NCBI GenBank assembly: GCA_963819905.1
Contig: CAWFXP010000009.1
Coordinates: 62,001 to 126,000, forward strand
Direction of reading: 5' to 3'
Source of the DNA: CAWCQC01 sp963819905
GTDB lineage: Bacteria; Actinomycetota; Thermoleophilia; Gaiellales; Gaiellaceae
Length of the DNA stretch: 64,000 bases
The position numbers and the translations under genes are program-made. Below, piece after piece: positions 8,362 to 16,422 of the stretch (its first letter is position 1; every line of letters begins with the position of its first letter). Under the pieces are notes generated by a model. It did no database searches. It was not told the origin of the DNA and was given only the letters and a program-made list of their open reading frames with translations.

Positions 8362-8883
8362 GTGGGCTCGGCCGTTCCCGACGTCCTCGCCCCCGGCTTG
8401 CGCGCGATCTTCTGCGGGATCAACCCGGGACGGCGATCTGCCGCGGCAGGCGCGCACTTCGCCAACCCGCGGAACGACTTCTGGCGCCTCCTCGCCGACG
8501 CGCGGCTGACGCCCCGCCTGCTCCAGCCGGACGAGCAGCACTCGCTCCTCGACTACGGCTTCGGGCTCACGAACGCAGCGTTCCGCACGACGCGGGGAAG
8601 CAGCGAGCTGCGCCGTTCCGACTTCGCGGGATCGGCGGAGCGGCTCGAGCGGCTCGCGCACGATCTGGCGCCGGCGCTGATCGCCTTCGTCGGGAAGACC
8701 GCGTACGAAGGCCCGTTCCGCGAGCGCCCCGCGCTCGGGCTTCAGGAGCGCTCACTGGCCTCGACGCGGCTCTTCGTCCTGCCGTCCACGTCCCCGGCAA
8801 ATGCCGCCGTGCCGTACGAGGAGCGCTTGCGCTGGTTCGAGGAGCTGCGCGTCGTCCTTGATAAGCTAACAACGTTACCCTAG
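8362..8883 (+). CDS. mug: G/U mismatch-specific uracil-DNA glycosylase
   Basis: A 173-aa protein of the Mug/TDG family. The catalytic motif GINPG appears near residue 15 (IFCGINPGRRSAAAG), followed by HFANPRNDFW, and a later LPSTSPANA motif matches the minor-groove loop (family NPSG-like position). Mug excises uracil or thymine mispaired with guanine, a useful activity in a GC-rich genome prone to cytosine deamination. GTG 8362 is the only start just before the conserved core; no ribosome binding site is visible, so the message may be leaderless. Its stop is 105 bp before tetR. Confidence 0.85.
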   Translation: MGSAVPDVLAPGLRAIFCGINPGRRSAAAGAHFANPRNDFWRLLADARLTPRLLQPDEQHSLLDYGFGLTNAAFRTTRGSSELRRSDFAGSAERLERLAHDLAPALIAFVGKTAYEGPFRERPALGLQERSLASTRLFVLPSTSPANAAVPYEERLRWFEELRVVLDKLTTLP

Positions 8884-8898
8884 TCTGGTGAACGTTGT
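8869..8898. promoter_or_regulatory. Inverted repeat, probable TetR operator
   Basis: ACAACGTT (8869-8876) and AACGTTGT (8891-8898) are perfect inverted arms separated by 14 nt; each arm contains the self-complementary AACGTT, and each is followed by a CCCTAG word. The left arm overlaps the end of mug. The repeat sits just upstream of the mini-ORF and tetR, where an autorepressor operator is expected. Binding is inferred. Confidence 0.5.
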
Positions 8899-8932
8899 AA
8901 CCCTAGAGTCATTCCCCGGGAGGAGAACGACC

Positions 8933-8998
8933 ATGCTCGCACCGTGTCCGGCGGTCCTCGGACTGCGGACCGCAGACGGGCTCATCCGTGGCCGCTAG
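8933..8998 (+). CDS. 21-codon leader ORF overlapping tetR
   Basis: A short ORF, ATG at 8933, preceded by a strong Shine-Dalgarno (GGGAGGAG, about 8919-8926). It ends with TAG at 8996-8998, 11 nt inside the following tetR gene, in another frame. The tetR GTG itself has only a weak ribosome binding site, so translation of the regulator may depend on ribosomes finishing this ORF. The peptide (starts MLAPCPAVLG, ends IRGR) has no recognisable domain. It may be a coupling device rather than a functional peptide. Confidence 0.5.
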   Translation: MLAPCPAVLGLRTADGLIRGR

Positions 8999-9545
8999 CC
9001 GCGCGAGTGTCATCGCCGCCGCGGCGCGCGCGATCGTCGAGGAGGAGGGTGTCGACCGCTTGACCATGCGCCGCCTCGCCGAGCGACTCGGGGTCAAGGC
9101 GCCGTCGATCTACAAGCACTTCCGCAACAAGGAGGAGCTCGAGGCGGCGGTCATCGCCACGACCCTCGACGACGTCGGAGAGGAGCTCGCGGCAGCGGCG
9201 CGCACCTCTTCCGACCCGCTCGCCGCGATCGCCGGCGCCTACCGCGCCTTCGCGCTCGCCCATCCTCATCTCTACCGCCTCATGACCGAGCGGCCGCTGC
9301 CGCGCCACCTCCTGCCGCCCGGCGTCGAGGCGCGGGCCGCTTCACCCCTCCTCGGCGCCGCCGGGTCGATCGACCGTGCCCGTGCGATCTGGGCCTTCGC
9401 GCACGGCATGTGCCAGCTCGAGCTCGTCGGGCGCTTCCCGGCAGACGCAGACCTCGACACGGCCTGGCGGGAGGGCATCGCCGCCTTCGCCGCCCGCCCG
9501 GCCTCCCGGCCCGCGGTGGTCCGCTCGTGGCAGGGCCCGGATTGA
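8988..9545 (+). CDS. TetR/AcrR-family transcriptional regulator
   Basis: A 185-aa protein. The N-terminal HTH (about residues 8-55) reads RLTMRRLAERLGVKAPSIYK then HFRNKEEL, which is the standard TetR signature. The C-terminal ligand domain includes AHPHLYRLMTERPLP and a WAFAHGMCQLEL helix of the TetR_C_33/WHG type. It lies downstream of a perfect inverted repeat that is a likely operator, and after a mini-ORF. No transporter or enzyme gene is in the same transcription unit, so its regulon is unknown; autoregulation is likely. Confidence 0.85.
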   Translation: MAASRASVIAAAARAIVEEEGVDRLTMRRLAERLGVKAPSIYKHFRNKEELEAAVIATTLDDVGEELAAAARTSSDPLAAIAGAYRAFALAHPHLYRLMTERPLPRHLLPPGVEARAASPLLGAAGSIDRARAIWAFAHGMCQLELVGRFPADADLDTAWREGIAAFAARPASRPAVVRSWQGPD

Positions 9546-9567
9546 CGCGGGTGCCTAGATCAATCAT

Positions 9568-11286
9568 CTAGCCGGGCCAGCGGTTCGTGATCGGCAGCCG
9601 CCGGTCGCGGCCGAACGCCTTCGGCCGGAGCTTCACCCCCGGCGGCGCCTGGCGGCGCTTGTACTCCGCCCGGTCGATCAGCGCGAGCGCGCGCTCGACC
9701 GTCTCGGGGTCGAAGCCGTCGCGCGACAGCTCCTCGCGCGAGCGATCGAGCTCGACGTACGCCTCGAGCACGCGGTCGAGCTCCGCGTAGGGCGGCAGCG
9801 AGTCCTCGTCGCGCTGATCGGCACGAAGCTCGGCGCTCGGGGCCCGGTCGATGACGGACCGGGGGATCAGCTCGGCGCCCGCACGGTCGTTGAGATGGCC
9901 GGCGAGGCGGAAGACGTCGGTCTTGTAGACGTCCTTCAGAAGCGCGAATCCGCCCGCCATGTCGCCGTAGAGGGTCGCGTAGCCGACCGAGTACTCGCTC
10001 TTGTTGCCGGTCGCGACGAGCAGCCAGCCGAACTTGTTGGAGAGGGCCATGAGGATCACGCCGCGCACGCGGGCCTGGACGTTCTCCTCCGCGAGGCCGG
10101 GCTGGGTGCCGGCGAACGCCTCGCCGAGCGCCGTGTCGAACGCGCCGACGAGCGGCTCGATCGGGATCTCCCGGAACGACGTGCCGAGCGCCTCGGCAAC
10201 TCGCCGTGCATCCCGCCGCGTCTCCTCGGCCGAGAAGCGCGAGGGCATCGAGACGAGGTGGACACGCTCCGGCCCGAGGGCCTCGACCGCGAGCGCGGCC
10301 GTGACCGCCGAGTCGATGCCGCCCGAGATCCCGAGCACGACCTCCTCGAAGCCGTTCTTCGCGACGTAGTCGGCGAGGGCGAGCTCGAGTGCGAGCCGCA
10401 TCTCCTCGAGCTCGCCGAGAAGCGGCTCGAGCGCCGGTGTCGCGAGCTTCCGTTCCTCCGGCGCGGCGGGCGCCAACTCCACCACCGCCGGTTCGAAATG
10501 CCGCCGCCGCTCCCGCGCCAGCGTCCGGCGTCGCGCGTCCCGCAGCCGGTGGCCGATCGCGGTGGAGGGGTCGATATCGGCAACGAGGAGCGCCTCCTCG
10601 AAGGCCGGCGCCCGGGCGACGACGTCTCCGTCCTGGTCGAGCACGAGCGAGTGGCCGTCGAAGACGAGCTCGTCCTGACCGCCGACCGCGTTCACGAACG
10701 CGACCCAGCACACGTTGTCACGAGCCCGGACGGCGAGCATCTCCTCCCGCTCGCGGCCCTTGCCGACGTGGAACGGCGACGCGGAGATGTTGGCGACGAC
10801 GTGCGCCCCGGCGAGCGCGAGATCGGTCGCCGGCGGCCCCGGCTGCCAGATGTCCTCGCAGACGGTGGGGCCGACCAGCGTCTCGCCGACTTGCAGCAGG
10901 AGAAGCTCCCGGCCGGCCTGGAAGTAGCGGGCCTCGTCGAACACGCCGTAGTTCGGTAGGAACCGCTTGTGGTAGACGGCCTTGATCTCGCCGTCGGCGC
11001 AGACGGCGCAGGTGTTGAAGAGATCGCGCTCGAGATGCGGGACCCCGACGAGACAAGTGATACCGCGCGCCGCCGAGGCGATGAGCCCGAGGCTGTGGGC
11101 GGCGGCCCGCAGGAAGCCGGGCCGCAGGAGGAGGTCCTCCGGCGGATAGCCGGTCACCGCCAGCTCGGGAAAGAGCACGAGGTCTGCGCCGGCCGACTTC
11201 GCCTCCTCGAGGCGGGCGAGAATCCGCTCGCGGTTGCCGTCGAGATCGCCGACCGTCGTGTTGATCTGGGCGAGCGCGAGACGCAT
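9568..11286 (-). CDS. nadE: Glutamine-dependent NAD+ synthetase
   Basis: A 572-aa two-domain enzyme. The nitrilase-fold glutaminase comes first, with catalytic Glu in FPELAVTGYPPEDL, Lys in KRFLPNYGVFDE and Cys in VCEDIW. The NAD synthetase domain follows with the PP-loop GISGGIDSA near residue 320 and the ATGNKSEYSVGYATLYGDM region. The enzyme amidates nicotinic acid adenine dinucleotide with ATP and glutamine. The frame is open about 110 codons further upstream but the family start MRLALAQ is at 11286. It is convergent with tetR and followed upstream (minus strand) by an unrelated PLP enzyme gene. Confidence 0.95.
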   Translation of the reverse strand: MRLALAQINTTVGDLDGNRERILARLEEAKSAGADLVLFPELAVTGYPPEDLLLRPGFLRAAAHSLGLIASAARGITCLVGVPHLERDLFNTCAVCADGEIKAVYHKRFLPNYGVFDEARYFQAGRELLLLQVGETLVGPTVCEDIWQPGPPATDLALAGAHVVANISASPFHVGKGREREEMLAVRARDNVCWVAFVNAVGGQDELVFDGHSLVLDQDGDVVARAPAFEEALLVADIDPSTAIGHRLRDARRRTLARERRRHFEPAVVELAPAAPEERKLATPALEPLLGELEEMRLALELALADYVAKNGFEEVVLGISGGIDSAVTAALAVEALGPERVHLVSMPSRFSAEETRRDARRVAEALGTSFREIPIEPLVGAFDTALGEAFAGTQPGLAEENVQARVRGVILMALSNKFGWLLVATGNKSEYSVGYATLYGDMAGGFALLKDVYKTDVFRLAGHLNDRAGAELIPRSVIDRAPSAELRADQRDEDSLPPYAELDRVLEAYVELDRSREELSRDGFDPETVERALALIDRAEYKRRQAPPGVKLRPKAFGRDRRLPITNRWPG

Positions 11287-11327
11287 GGACCGAGGATAGC
11301 GACTCAGAGGCGAAAAGTCGTCGGACG

Positions 11328-12356
11328 TCAGCCGCAGAGCACGGCGAGGGCTCGATCGACGTCCGTCTCGTCGTTGTAGAGGTGGAACGCGAAGCGCAGC
11401 GCGCCGGCGCGCACGGAGCAGCGGGTCCCGGCGTTCGCCAGCCGCTCTGCCACCGCCTCGGCGTCCGGCCGTTCGACCTGGACGATCGTCGATCCCGTCT
11501 CGGGGATACCGAGGCCGTTGCAGAAGCGCTTCGCCAGCGCGAGGTCGTGCTCGGCGATCGCGTCGGCGCCCAGCCCGGCGATCAGCTCGAGGCTCGGGAT
11601 CGAGCCCTGGGCGAGCAGCCACGGAAGCGAGACGTCGAGCCGTCGCGCATCCTCGTGGAGATCTCTCGGCAGCCCGTAGTAGTCACCGTCCGCTGCGCTC
11701 TTCCAGCCCGCGTGCCACGGCTCGACGTCTGCGAGGCGAGCGGCGCTCACGTACAGGAACGCGATCCCGCGCGGGCACAGGAGCCACTTGTACGCGCCGA
11801 CCGCGAGGAAGTCGATCCCCGACAGGTCGAGCGGCGCCGCCCCGACCGACTGGGTGCCGTCGAGAAAGATCGGCGCACCCGTCTCACGAAGCTCGTCGAG
11901 ATCCGCTGGGCGTCCGTCGGCGGATTGGACGGTGCTGACGGCGACGAGCTGCGTCTTCGCGTCGACCGCCTCGGCCAGCCCTTCGAGGGGCCGAACCCGA
12001 ACGTCCACGCCGCGCCCCGCGAGCGCCAGGAACGGATAGAGCGTCGAGCGGAAGTCCTCCTCGTACACGACGACGTTGTCCCCGGGCGCGGCCGCCGTCC
12101 CGGCCGCTACCGCTCCCGCCGCGACCGACACCGCCGAGACGATCGCGACCTCGTCCGTCGACGCGCCGACGATCCCCGCGAACAGTGCCCGGCACGTCTC
12201 GCCGTCCGCCTCCCAGCGATGCCAGTCCTCCCAGGCACGCCAGCGCTCGACCGCGTCCTCGAGGGCGGCGAGCGTCGACGCGGGGGGAAGGCCGTAGGTC
12301 GCGGTGTCGAGGTATCCCGCGGTGTGCGCTCGGTCGAACTCGGTCGCCGCGAGCAT
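11328..12356 (-). CDS. Class V aminotransferase / cysteine-desulfurase-like PLP enzyme
   Basis: A 342-aa PLP fold-type I protein. The cofactor Lys is in VGAYKWLLCP near residue 190, preceded by the Asp/Gln contacts in FLDGTQSVGA. The N-terminus (GYLDTATYGLPP) is that of the isopenicillin-N-epimerase-like/EgtE-like branch. It differs strongly from the class V enzyme at 6764-7927. The precise substrate is unknown. Its divergent neighbour is the MFS exporter at 12450. No ergothioneine gene is nearby, so EgtE is not claimed. Confidence 0.75.
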   Translation of the reverse strand: MLAATEFDRAHTAGYLDTATYGLPPASTLAALEDAVERWRAWEDWHRWEADGETCRALFAGIVGASTDEVAIVSAVSVAAGAVAAGTAAAPGDNVVVYEEDFRSTLYPFLALAGRGVDVRVRPLEGLAEAVDAKTQLVAVSTVQSADGRPADLDELRETGAPIFLDGTQSVGAAPLDLSGIDFLAVGAYKWLLCPRGIAFLYVSAARLADVEPWHAGWKSAADGDYYGLPRDLHEDARRLDVSLPWLLAQGSIPSLELIAGLGADAIAEHDLALAKRFCNGLGIPETGSTIVQVERPDAEAVAERLANAGTRCSVRAGALRFAFHLYNDETDVDRALAVLCG

Positions 12357-12449
12357 CGCGACACCCTATCCGCCGATCGATCGACCCTCGGCTTGACGGC
12401 CCTCGTCGGCGATCGCTAACCTAGTGACGACTAACTTCGTGGGAGGGTC

Positions 12450-13919
12450 GTGAGGGCACGAGTTCGAGGGAGTGAGAACCGCAGGTGGTGGACGCTGGGC
12501 GCAGTCGCGTTCGCCCTGTTCATGATCATGCTCGACAACACGGTCGTGAACGTCGCCCTCCCGACGATCCAGGACGGCCTCGGCGCCAGCCTCTCCGGTC
12601 TCGAGTGGGTGGTCAACGCGTACGTGCTGACCTTCGCCGTCCTCATGCTCTCGGGCGGCAAGCTCGCCGACCTCTTCGGGCGGCGCCTGGTCTTCGCGCT
12701 CGGCCTCGCCGTCTTCACCGCCGCCTCGCTCGCCTGTGGGCTGTCGGAGACGATCGGCCAGCTGATCGCGTTCCGCGCGCTTCAGGGCGTCGGCGCGGCG
12801 CTGATGATGCCTGCCACCCTCGCCATTATCTCGGCCGCGTTTCCGCCGAGGCAGCGCGGTCTCGCCTTCGGCGTCTGGGCAGGCGTCTCGGCGATGGCGC
12901 TCGCGATCGGGCCGCTGGTCGGCGGCCTCCTGACCCAGCACCTCGACTGGAGCTGGATCTTCTTCGTCAACGTCCCGGTCGGCGTGCTCGGCGTGCTGGC
13001 GGCCTGGATCGTGATCGCCGAGTCGCGTGACACCTCGGCCGAGCAGAGCCTCGATCTCCCCGGCCTGCTCGTGTCGGGCGCCTCGCTCTTCGCGCTGACC
13101 TTCGGACTGATCGAGGCGAACGCCTACGGCTGGACGTCGCCCACCATCCTCGCGCTGTTCGCCGGAGCCGCGGCCGGCTTCGTGCTCTTCGTCTGGCTCG
13201 AGCGCCACAGGCGAGCGCCGATGCTCGACCTCTCGCTCTTCCGCAGCCGGACGTTCACCGGCGCGAACGTCGTCGCGTTCCTCGTCACGCTCGCCATGTT
13301 CGGCGTCTTCTTCTTCATGTCGCTCTACGTGCAGGAGATCCTCGGCTACTCGCCCGTCCAGACGGGGGCGATCTTCCTGCCGATGACCGTGCTGATCATC
13401 CTCGTTGCCCCCGTTGCCGGAAGGCTCTCCGATCGGATCGGATCGCGCTGGCTGATGGCGGGTGGCCTCACGCTCGTCGCCGGCTCCCTCGTCCTCTTCT
13501 CACGGCTCGGCCTCGACTCGGGCTTCTGGGATCTCGTCCCGGGGCTCGTCGCCGGCGGGGTCGGCATGGCCATCACGATGACGCCGATGACCGCCGCGGC
13601 CATGAGCGCCGTGCCGGTGGCCAAGGCAGGCGTCTCCTCGGGCGTCCTGAACACGTTCCGCCAGGTGGGCGGCGCGCTCGGGATCGCCGTCATGGGCGCC
13701 ATCCTCACCTCGCGCCAGACGAGCGCGCTCTCGGGCGGCGCAACGCCGGCCGACGCGTTCCTCGACGGATTCCAGGCAGCGCTGGTGGTCGCCGCGATCG
13801 TCGCCTTTGCAGGCGCGGTGATCGCTGCCGTGCTCATCCGCAAGCCGAGGCTCACGGAGGCCAAGAGCGCCGAGCACACCGGCGAGGCGACAGCCGTCAC
13901 GGCGGAGGCCTCCCTGTGA
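12450..13919 (+). CDS. MFS drug exporter, DHA2 (EmrB/QacA) family, 14 TM
   Basis: A 489-aa membrane protein. Motif A-like GGKLADLFGRR, motif C-like WAGVSAMALAIGPLVGG and the paired LDNTVVNVALPTI N-terminal helix are hallmarks of the 14-helix DHA2 exporters. A GTG start is preceded by GGGAGGG (12441-12447). The end overlaps the following tetR by 4 nt (GTGA), so the pump and its probable regulator are one operon. Two CTAAC words just upstream (12417-12435) may belong to an operator. Drug specificity cannot be read from sequence. Confidence 0.9.
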   Translation: MRARVRGSENRRWWTLGAVAFALFMIMLDNTVVNVALPTIQDGLGASLSGLEWVVNAYVLTFAVLMLSGGKLADLFGRRLVFALGLAVFTAASLACGLSETIGQLIAFRALQGVGAALMMPATLAIISAAFPPRQRGLAFGVWAGVSAMALAIGPLVGGLLTQHLDWSWIFFVNVPVGVLGVLAAWIVIAESRDTSAEQSLDLPGLLVSGASLFALTFGLIEANAYGWTSPTILALFAGAAAGFVLFVWLERHRRAPMLDLSLFRSRTFTGANVVAFLVTLAMFGVFFFMSLYVQEILGYSPVQTGAIFLPMTVLIILVAPVAGRLSDRIGSRWLMAGGLTLVAGSLVLFSRLGLDSGFWDLVPGLVAGGVGMAITMTPMTAAAMSAVPVAKAGVSSGVLNTFRQVGGALGIAVMGAILTSRQTSALSGGATPADAFLDGFQAALVVAAIVAFAGAVIAAVLIRKPRLTEAKSAEHTGEATAVTAEASL

Positions 13920-14536
13920 GCGCGACCAGGCCGCGCAAGCCGAGCGGCCGCCCGCGGCTGGCCGCTGCCGAGCGACGGGCGTCGCTGCTCGACACCGCCT
14001 GCCGGGTCTTCTCCGCGGGGAGCTACCGCGGGACGACCACCGCCGAGATCGCCCGCGAGGCGGGCGTCACCGAACCGATCCTGTACCGCCACTTCGCCTC
14101 GAAGCGAGACCTGTACCTCGCGTGCCTCGCCGAGGCGTGGAACCGCGTGCGGGAGATCTGGGACGAGGCGGTCGCGGCCGAGCCCGACCCCGCCCTCTGG
14201 CATCAGGCCATGGTGCGGGCGTGGCGCGCCGCCGAGGACCGGTCGGTCATCTCGCACCTCTGGGTCCAGGCGCTCGTCGAGGCGAGCGCCGACCCCGAGA
14301 TCGGCGGCTACATGCGCGAGCACATGCGCGAGGTGCACGCGTACATCGCGAACGTGCTTCGCCGCTCGCAGGCGGCCGGGGGCGTCCTTCCCGACCGCGA
14401 TGTGGACGCGGAGGCCTGGATCGCGCTCGGCATCGGGCTCCTGCGGATGGTCGACCTCAGGCTCGGCGGGATCGTCGAGGAGGCCGGGCCGAGCATCGGC
14501 GCCGCCCGGTTGCGCTGGCTCACCGGGCGCGAGTAA
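13916..14536 (+). CDS. TetR-family regulator of the adjacent MFS exporter
   Basis: A 206-aa protein. Its HTH (about residues 18-64) contains FSAGSYRGTTTAEIAREAGV and EPILYRHFASKRDLY, a very typical TetR signature. The ligand domain includes HLWVQALVEASADPEI and a C-terminal hydrophobic helix. Its GTG start overlaps the MFS stop, so both come from one mRNA; the usual arrangement is repression of the pump until a substrate binds the regulator. The ligand is unknown. Confidence 0.88.
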   Translation: MSATRPRKPSGRPRLAAAERRASLLDTACRVFSAGSYRGTTTAEIAREAGVTEPILYRHFASKRDLYLACLAEAWNRVREIWDEAVAAEPDPALWHQAMVRAWRAAEDRSVISHLWVQALVEASADPEIGGYMREHMREVHAYIANVLRRSQAAGGVLPDRDVDAEAWIALGIGLLRMVDLRLGGIVEEAGPSIGAARLRWLTGRE

Positions 14537-14627
14537 CCACGCGCCCCGGCCCGTAGCACTCCCTCGATCGGATCATCCGTACGGGGGTCGCGCTCGGCGT
14601 GCTGCGCACCGATACTCGGGCCGGTGA

Positions 14628-14754
14628 ACTCCCTCCCGAGTGGAGCTCCCGAGAAGGGCGACGACCCGGAGACTACGGCTCTGCGGCCCAGCCGCGTCTC
14701 CGGGTCTTCTGTCGCCACGCAATCCGCACCCCGACCTGGCGTCCCGGAGGGAGT
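14628..14754 (+). ncRNA. Candidate structured leader RNA, multi-stem junction
   Basis: The 316-nt gap before the XRE-TPR gene holds several nested inverted repeats. A 9-bp closing stem pairs 14628-14636 with 14746-14754. Inside it, an 11-bp stem pairs 14663-14673 with 14696-14706 and continues as a 5-bp stem (14676-14680 with 14690-14694); a third stem pairs 14713-14717 with 14737-14741. A 7-bp hairpin (14614-14620 with 14635-14641) shares bases with the closing stem, so two folds exclude each other. I do not recognise a known riboswitch core. Strand is assumed from the downstream gene. Confidence 0.4.
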
Positions 14755-14800
14755 GCAGGCCTCCGACTATACCGCCATGTTCCAAGAAGTCAAGTGACAT

Positions 14801-14832
14801 GGTGAAGTAGTTGTGCTTTCCTATGCTTCACC
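14801..14832. promoter_or_regulatory. Inverted repeat before XRE-TPR gene, possible operator
   Basis: GGTGAAG (14801-14807) and CTTCACC (14826-14832) are perfect inverted arms with an 18-nt AT-richer spacer, ending 20 nt before the start codon. The position fits an autoregulatory operator for the XRE protein, or a promoter-proximal hairpin. It is the most AT-rich stretch of the gap. Confidence 0.4.
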
Positions 14833-14852
14833 GTTCAGACCAAGGAGCTGCC

Positions 14853-16178
14853 ATGGATAGCGACGTGAAGCCGGTCGACCCCCTTTCGCCCGAGACGACC
14901 CTCGGCGAACGTCTGCGACAGCTCCGGACGGTCCGCGGCCTGACGCAGTCGGACCTCGCGGGCGAGCGCTTCTCGAAGGAGTACGTGAGTCAGATCGAGC
15001 GCGGCAAGACACGTCCGACGGAACGGACCCTCGACTGGCTCGCGGAGCGGCTCGACGTGGATCGCGCGTACCTGGAGACGGGCCTCTCCGAGGCAGACCG
15101 GATGCGGGCGGAGAGCGCCGTCGTCAGGGCCGAGGCGGCCATCGCGTCGCAGCGCTACGACGAGGCAGTCGACCTGCTCGCGAAGCTCGAGACTCCGATC
15201 TCCCCCGAGGTGCGGCTGCGCGCGCTGCTCGCGGAGTCGTGGGCGCGCATGTACCTCGGCGAGCTACGCGGCGCGCTGGCGCTCGGGGCGGAGGCCCGTG
15301 AGCTGGCAGAGGGATCACGCTTCACGGACCTCGATCGGGCCGAGGTTCTCTACCGGCTCGGCTGCTCCCGCTACAAGCTGTCGTCGGTCAGCTCGGCGGC
15401 TGATCTGTTCGGCGAGGCATTGCGGCTGGCGGAGGGCTCGGGCCTGCCCTGCGATCGGCTTCGCGCGCACATCCTCGAATGGCGCTCTCGCTGCTACCGG
15501 CGACAGCGCGACTGGGTGGCGGCCAGGGAGGACATCGACCGGGCGCTGGAGCTGGCCGAGGGCCTCGGCGACCGCGAGACGATTGCGCACGTCTACTTCC
15601 AGGCTTCGCTCGTGGCCGAGCGGGAGGGCCAGTGGGTGCTGGCGCGCTCCTACGCCGAGCGCTCGAAGGCGCTGTACGAGGAGGTGGCCGATCGCCAGAG
15701 CATCGGCCGGCTGCTCAACAACCTCGGGGGCCTGACCTTCCTGCTCGGAAAGCCGGACGAGGCCGTCGACTACCTGAAGCGCGCCTTCGCGACCGCGCTC
15801 GAGATCGGAGCGGACGCGGACGCGGCGCAGGCCGTCTCGTCGCTCGCGCAGGTCCATCTCCGAACCGGCAACGCCCCGCTCGCAGAGGAGCAGGCACGCC
15901 ACGCGCTCGAGCTCCTCGACGGCCGCACGGACTTCCTCGACGAGATCGGGAACGCGCAGCTCGTTCTCGGACGGGCGCTCCTCGACCAGGGACGCCTGGA
16001 CGAAGCGGAGGCGACCTTCGCTGCGGCGGACGCCAGCTTCGAGCAACTCTCGTCGGAGAGCCACCGAGCCGCCGCCTGGATCGCCCAGGGCGATCTGGCT
16101 GCCGCACGCGCGGATGACCGCGCGGCCGCGCACCTCTACCGGCGCGCCGCGGAAGCCCTGCAGGACTTCCGGTTCTAG
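14853..16178 (+). CDS. XRE-family regulator with C-terminal TPR domain (RRNPP-like architecture)
   Basis: A 441-aa protein. Residues about 16-72 form an HTH_3 domain (LGERLRQLRTVRGLTQSDLA, then KEYVSQIERGKTRPTE). The remaining 350 residues are helical repeats with TPR pattern, for example the LLNNLGGLTFLLGKPDEAVD and LGRALLDQGRLDEAEATF units, about seven or eight repeats. ATG 14853 is set by the Shine-Dalgarno AAGGAG at 14842-14847; the frame is open upstream to 14811 but lacks a site. HTH plus TPR is the layout of peptide-sensing RRNPP regulators (Rgg, PlcR, AimR), and a tiny peptide gene follows 18 nt downstream. Peptide sensing is inference. Confidence 0.85.
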   Translation: MDSDVKPVDPLSPETTLGERLRQLRTVRGLTQSDLAGERFSKEYVSQIERGKTRPTERTLDWLAERLDVDRAYLETGLSEADRMRAESAVVRAEAAIASQRYDEAVDLLAKLETPISPEVRLRALLAESWARMYLGELRGALALGAEARELAEGSRFTDLDRAEVLYRLGCSRYKLSSVSSAADLFGEALRLAEGSGLPCDRLRAHILEWRSRCYRRQRDWVAAREDIDRALELAEGLGDRETIAHVYFQASLVAEREGQWVLARSYAERSKALYEEVADRQSIGRLLNNLGGLTFLLGKPDEAVDYLKRAFATALEIGADADAAQAVSSLAQVHLRTGNAPLAEEQARHALELLDGRTDFLDEIGNAQLVLGRALLDQGRLDEAEATFAAADASFEQLSSESHRAAAWIAQGDLAAARADDRAAAHLYRRAAEALQDFRF

Positions 16179-16196
16179 CGGAAAGGAGGTGGACTT

Positions 16197-16283
16197 ATGA
16201 CCCGGGCTCGAATGCTCATTCTGCTCGTCACGCTCGCACTCGTCGTCGCCGCGATCGGCGCCGGCTTCTCCGACGGCCGCTAA
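16197..16283 (+). CDS. 28-aa hydrophobic peptide, candidate secreted signal or micro-membrane protein
   Basis: ATG 16197 to TAA 16283. The ribosome binding site AAAGGAGGTG (16182-16191) is complementary to the 16S tail over its whole length with ideal 7-nt spacing. The peptide begins with two Arg (MTRARML), continues with about 17 hydrophobic residues (ending VVAAIGAG) and ends with the polar tail FSDGR. That resembles either a signal-peptide-like pro-peptide or a one-helix membrane protein. It starts 18 nt after the XRE-TPR stop and is followed by a hairpin, so it is the last gene of that unit. No homologue is recognised. Confidence 0.6.
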   Translation: MTRARMLILLVTLALVVAAIGAGFSDGR

Positions 16284-16313
16284 CGGCCCACTGCAGGACT
16301 GAGGCAGCCAGTC

Positions 16314-16340
16314 CGCCCCGTCGGCCGTGCCGGCGGGGCG
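16314..16340 (+). terminator. Strong hairpin after the peptide gene
   Basis: CGCCCCG (16314-16320) pairs with CGGGGCG (16334-16340), and CGGC (16322-16325) with GCCG (16329-16332), joined by a T-G wobble, giving a 12-bp stem with a 3-nt loop. It lies 30 nt after the peptide stop. There is no U-tract, as is common for actinobacterial terminators, so termination is probable but not certain. Confidence 0.55.
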
Positions 16341-16422
16341 TCTCCTGCGACCCCGACCTCCGAGCCTCGCGTCGCGACGGGCCGCGGCAGGAACGCGGCC
16401 GCACCCGGCGAAGCTGGCCGCC

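Noticed and set aside
14614..14754. Cobalamin, c-di-AMP or SAM riboswitch
   Set aside because: I compared the known core words (B12 box, GGGGUGAAUC, SAM-IV core) by eye and found only partial likeness. The downstream gene is also not typical for these classes.
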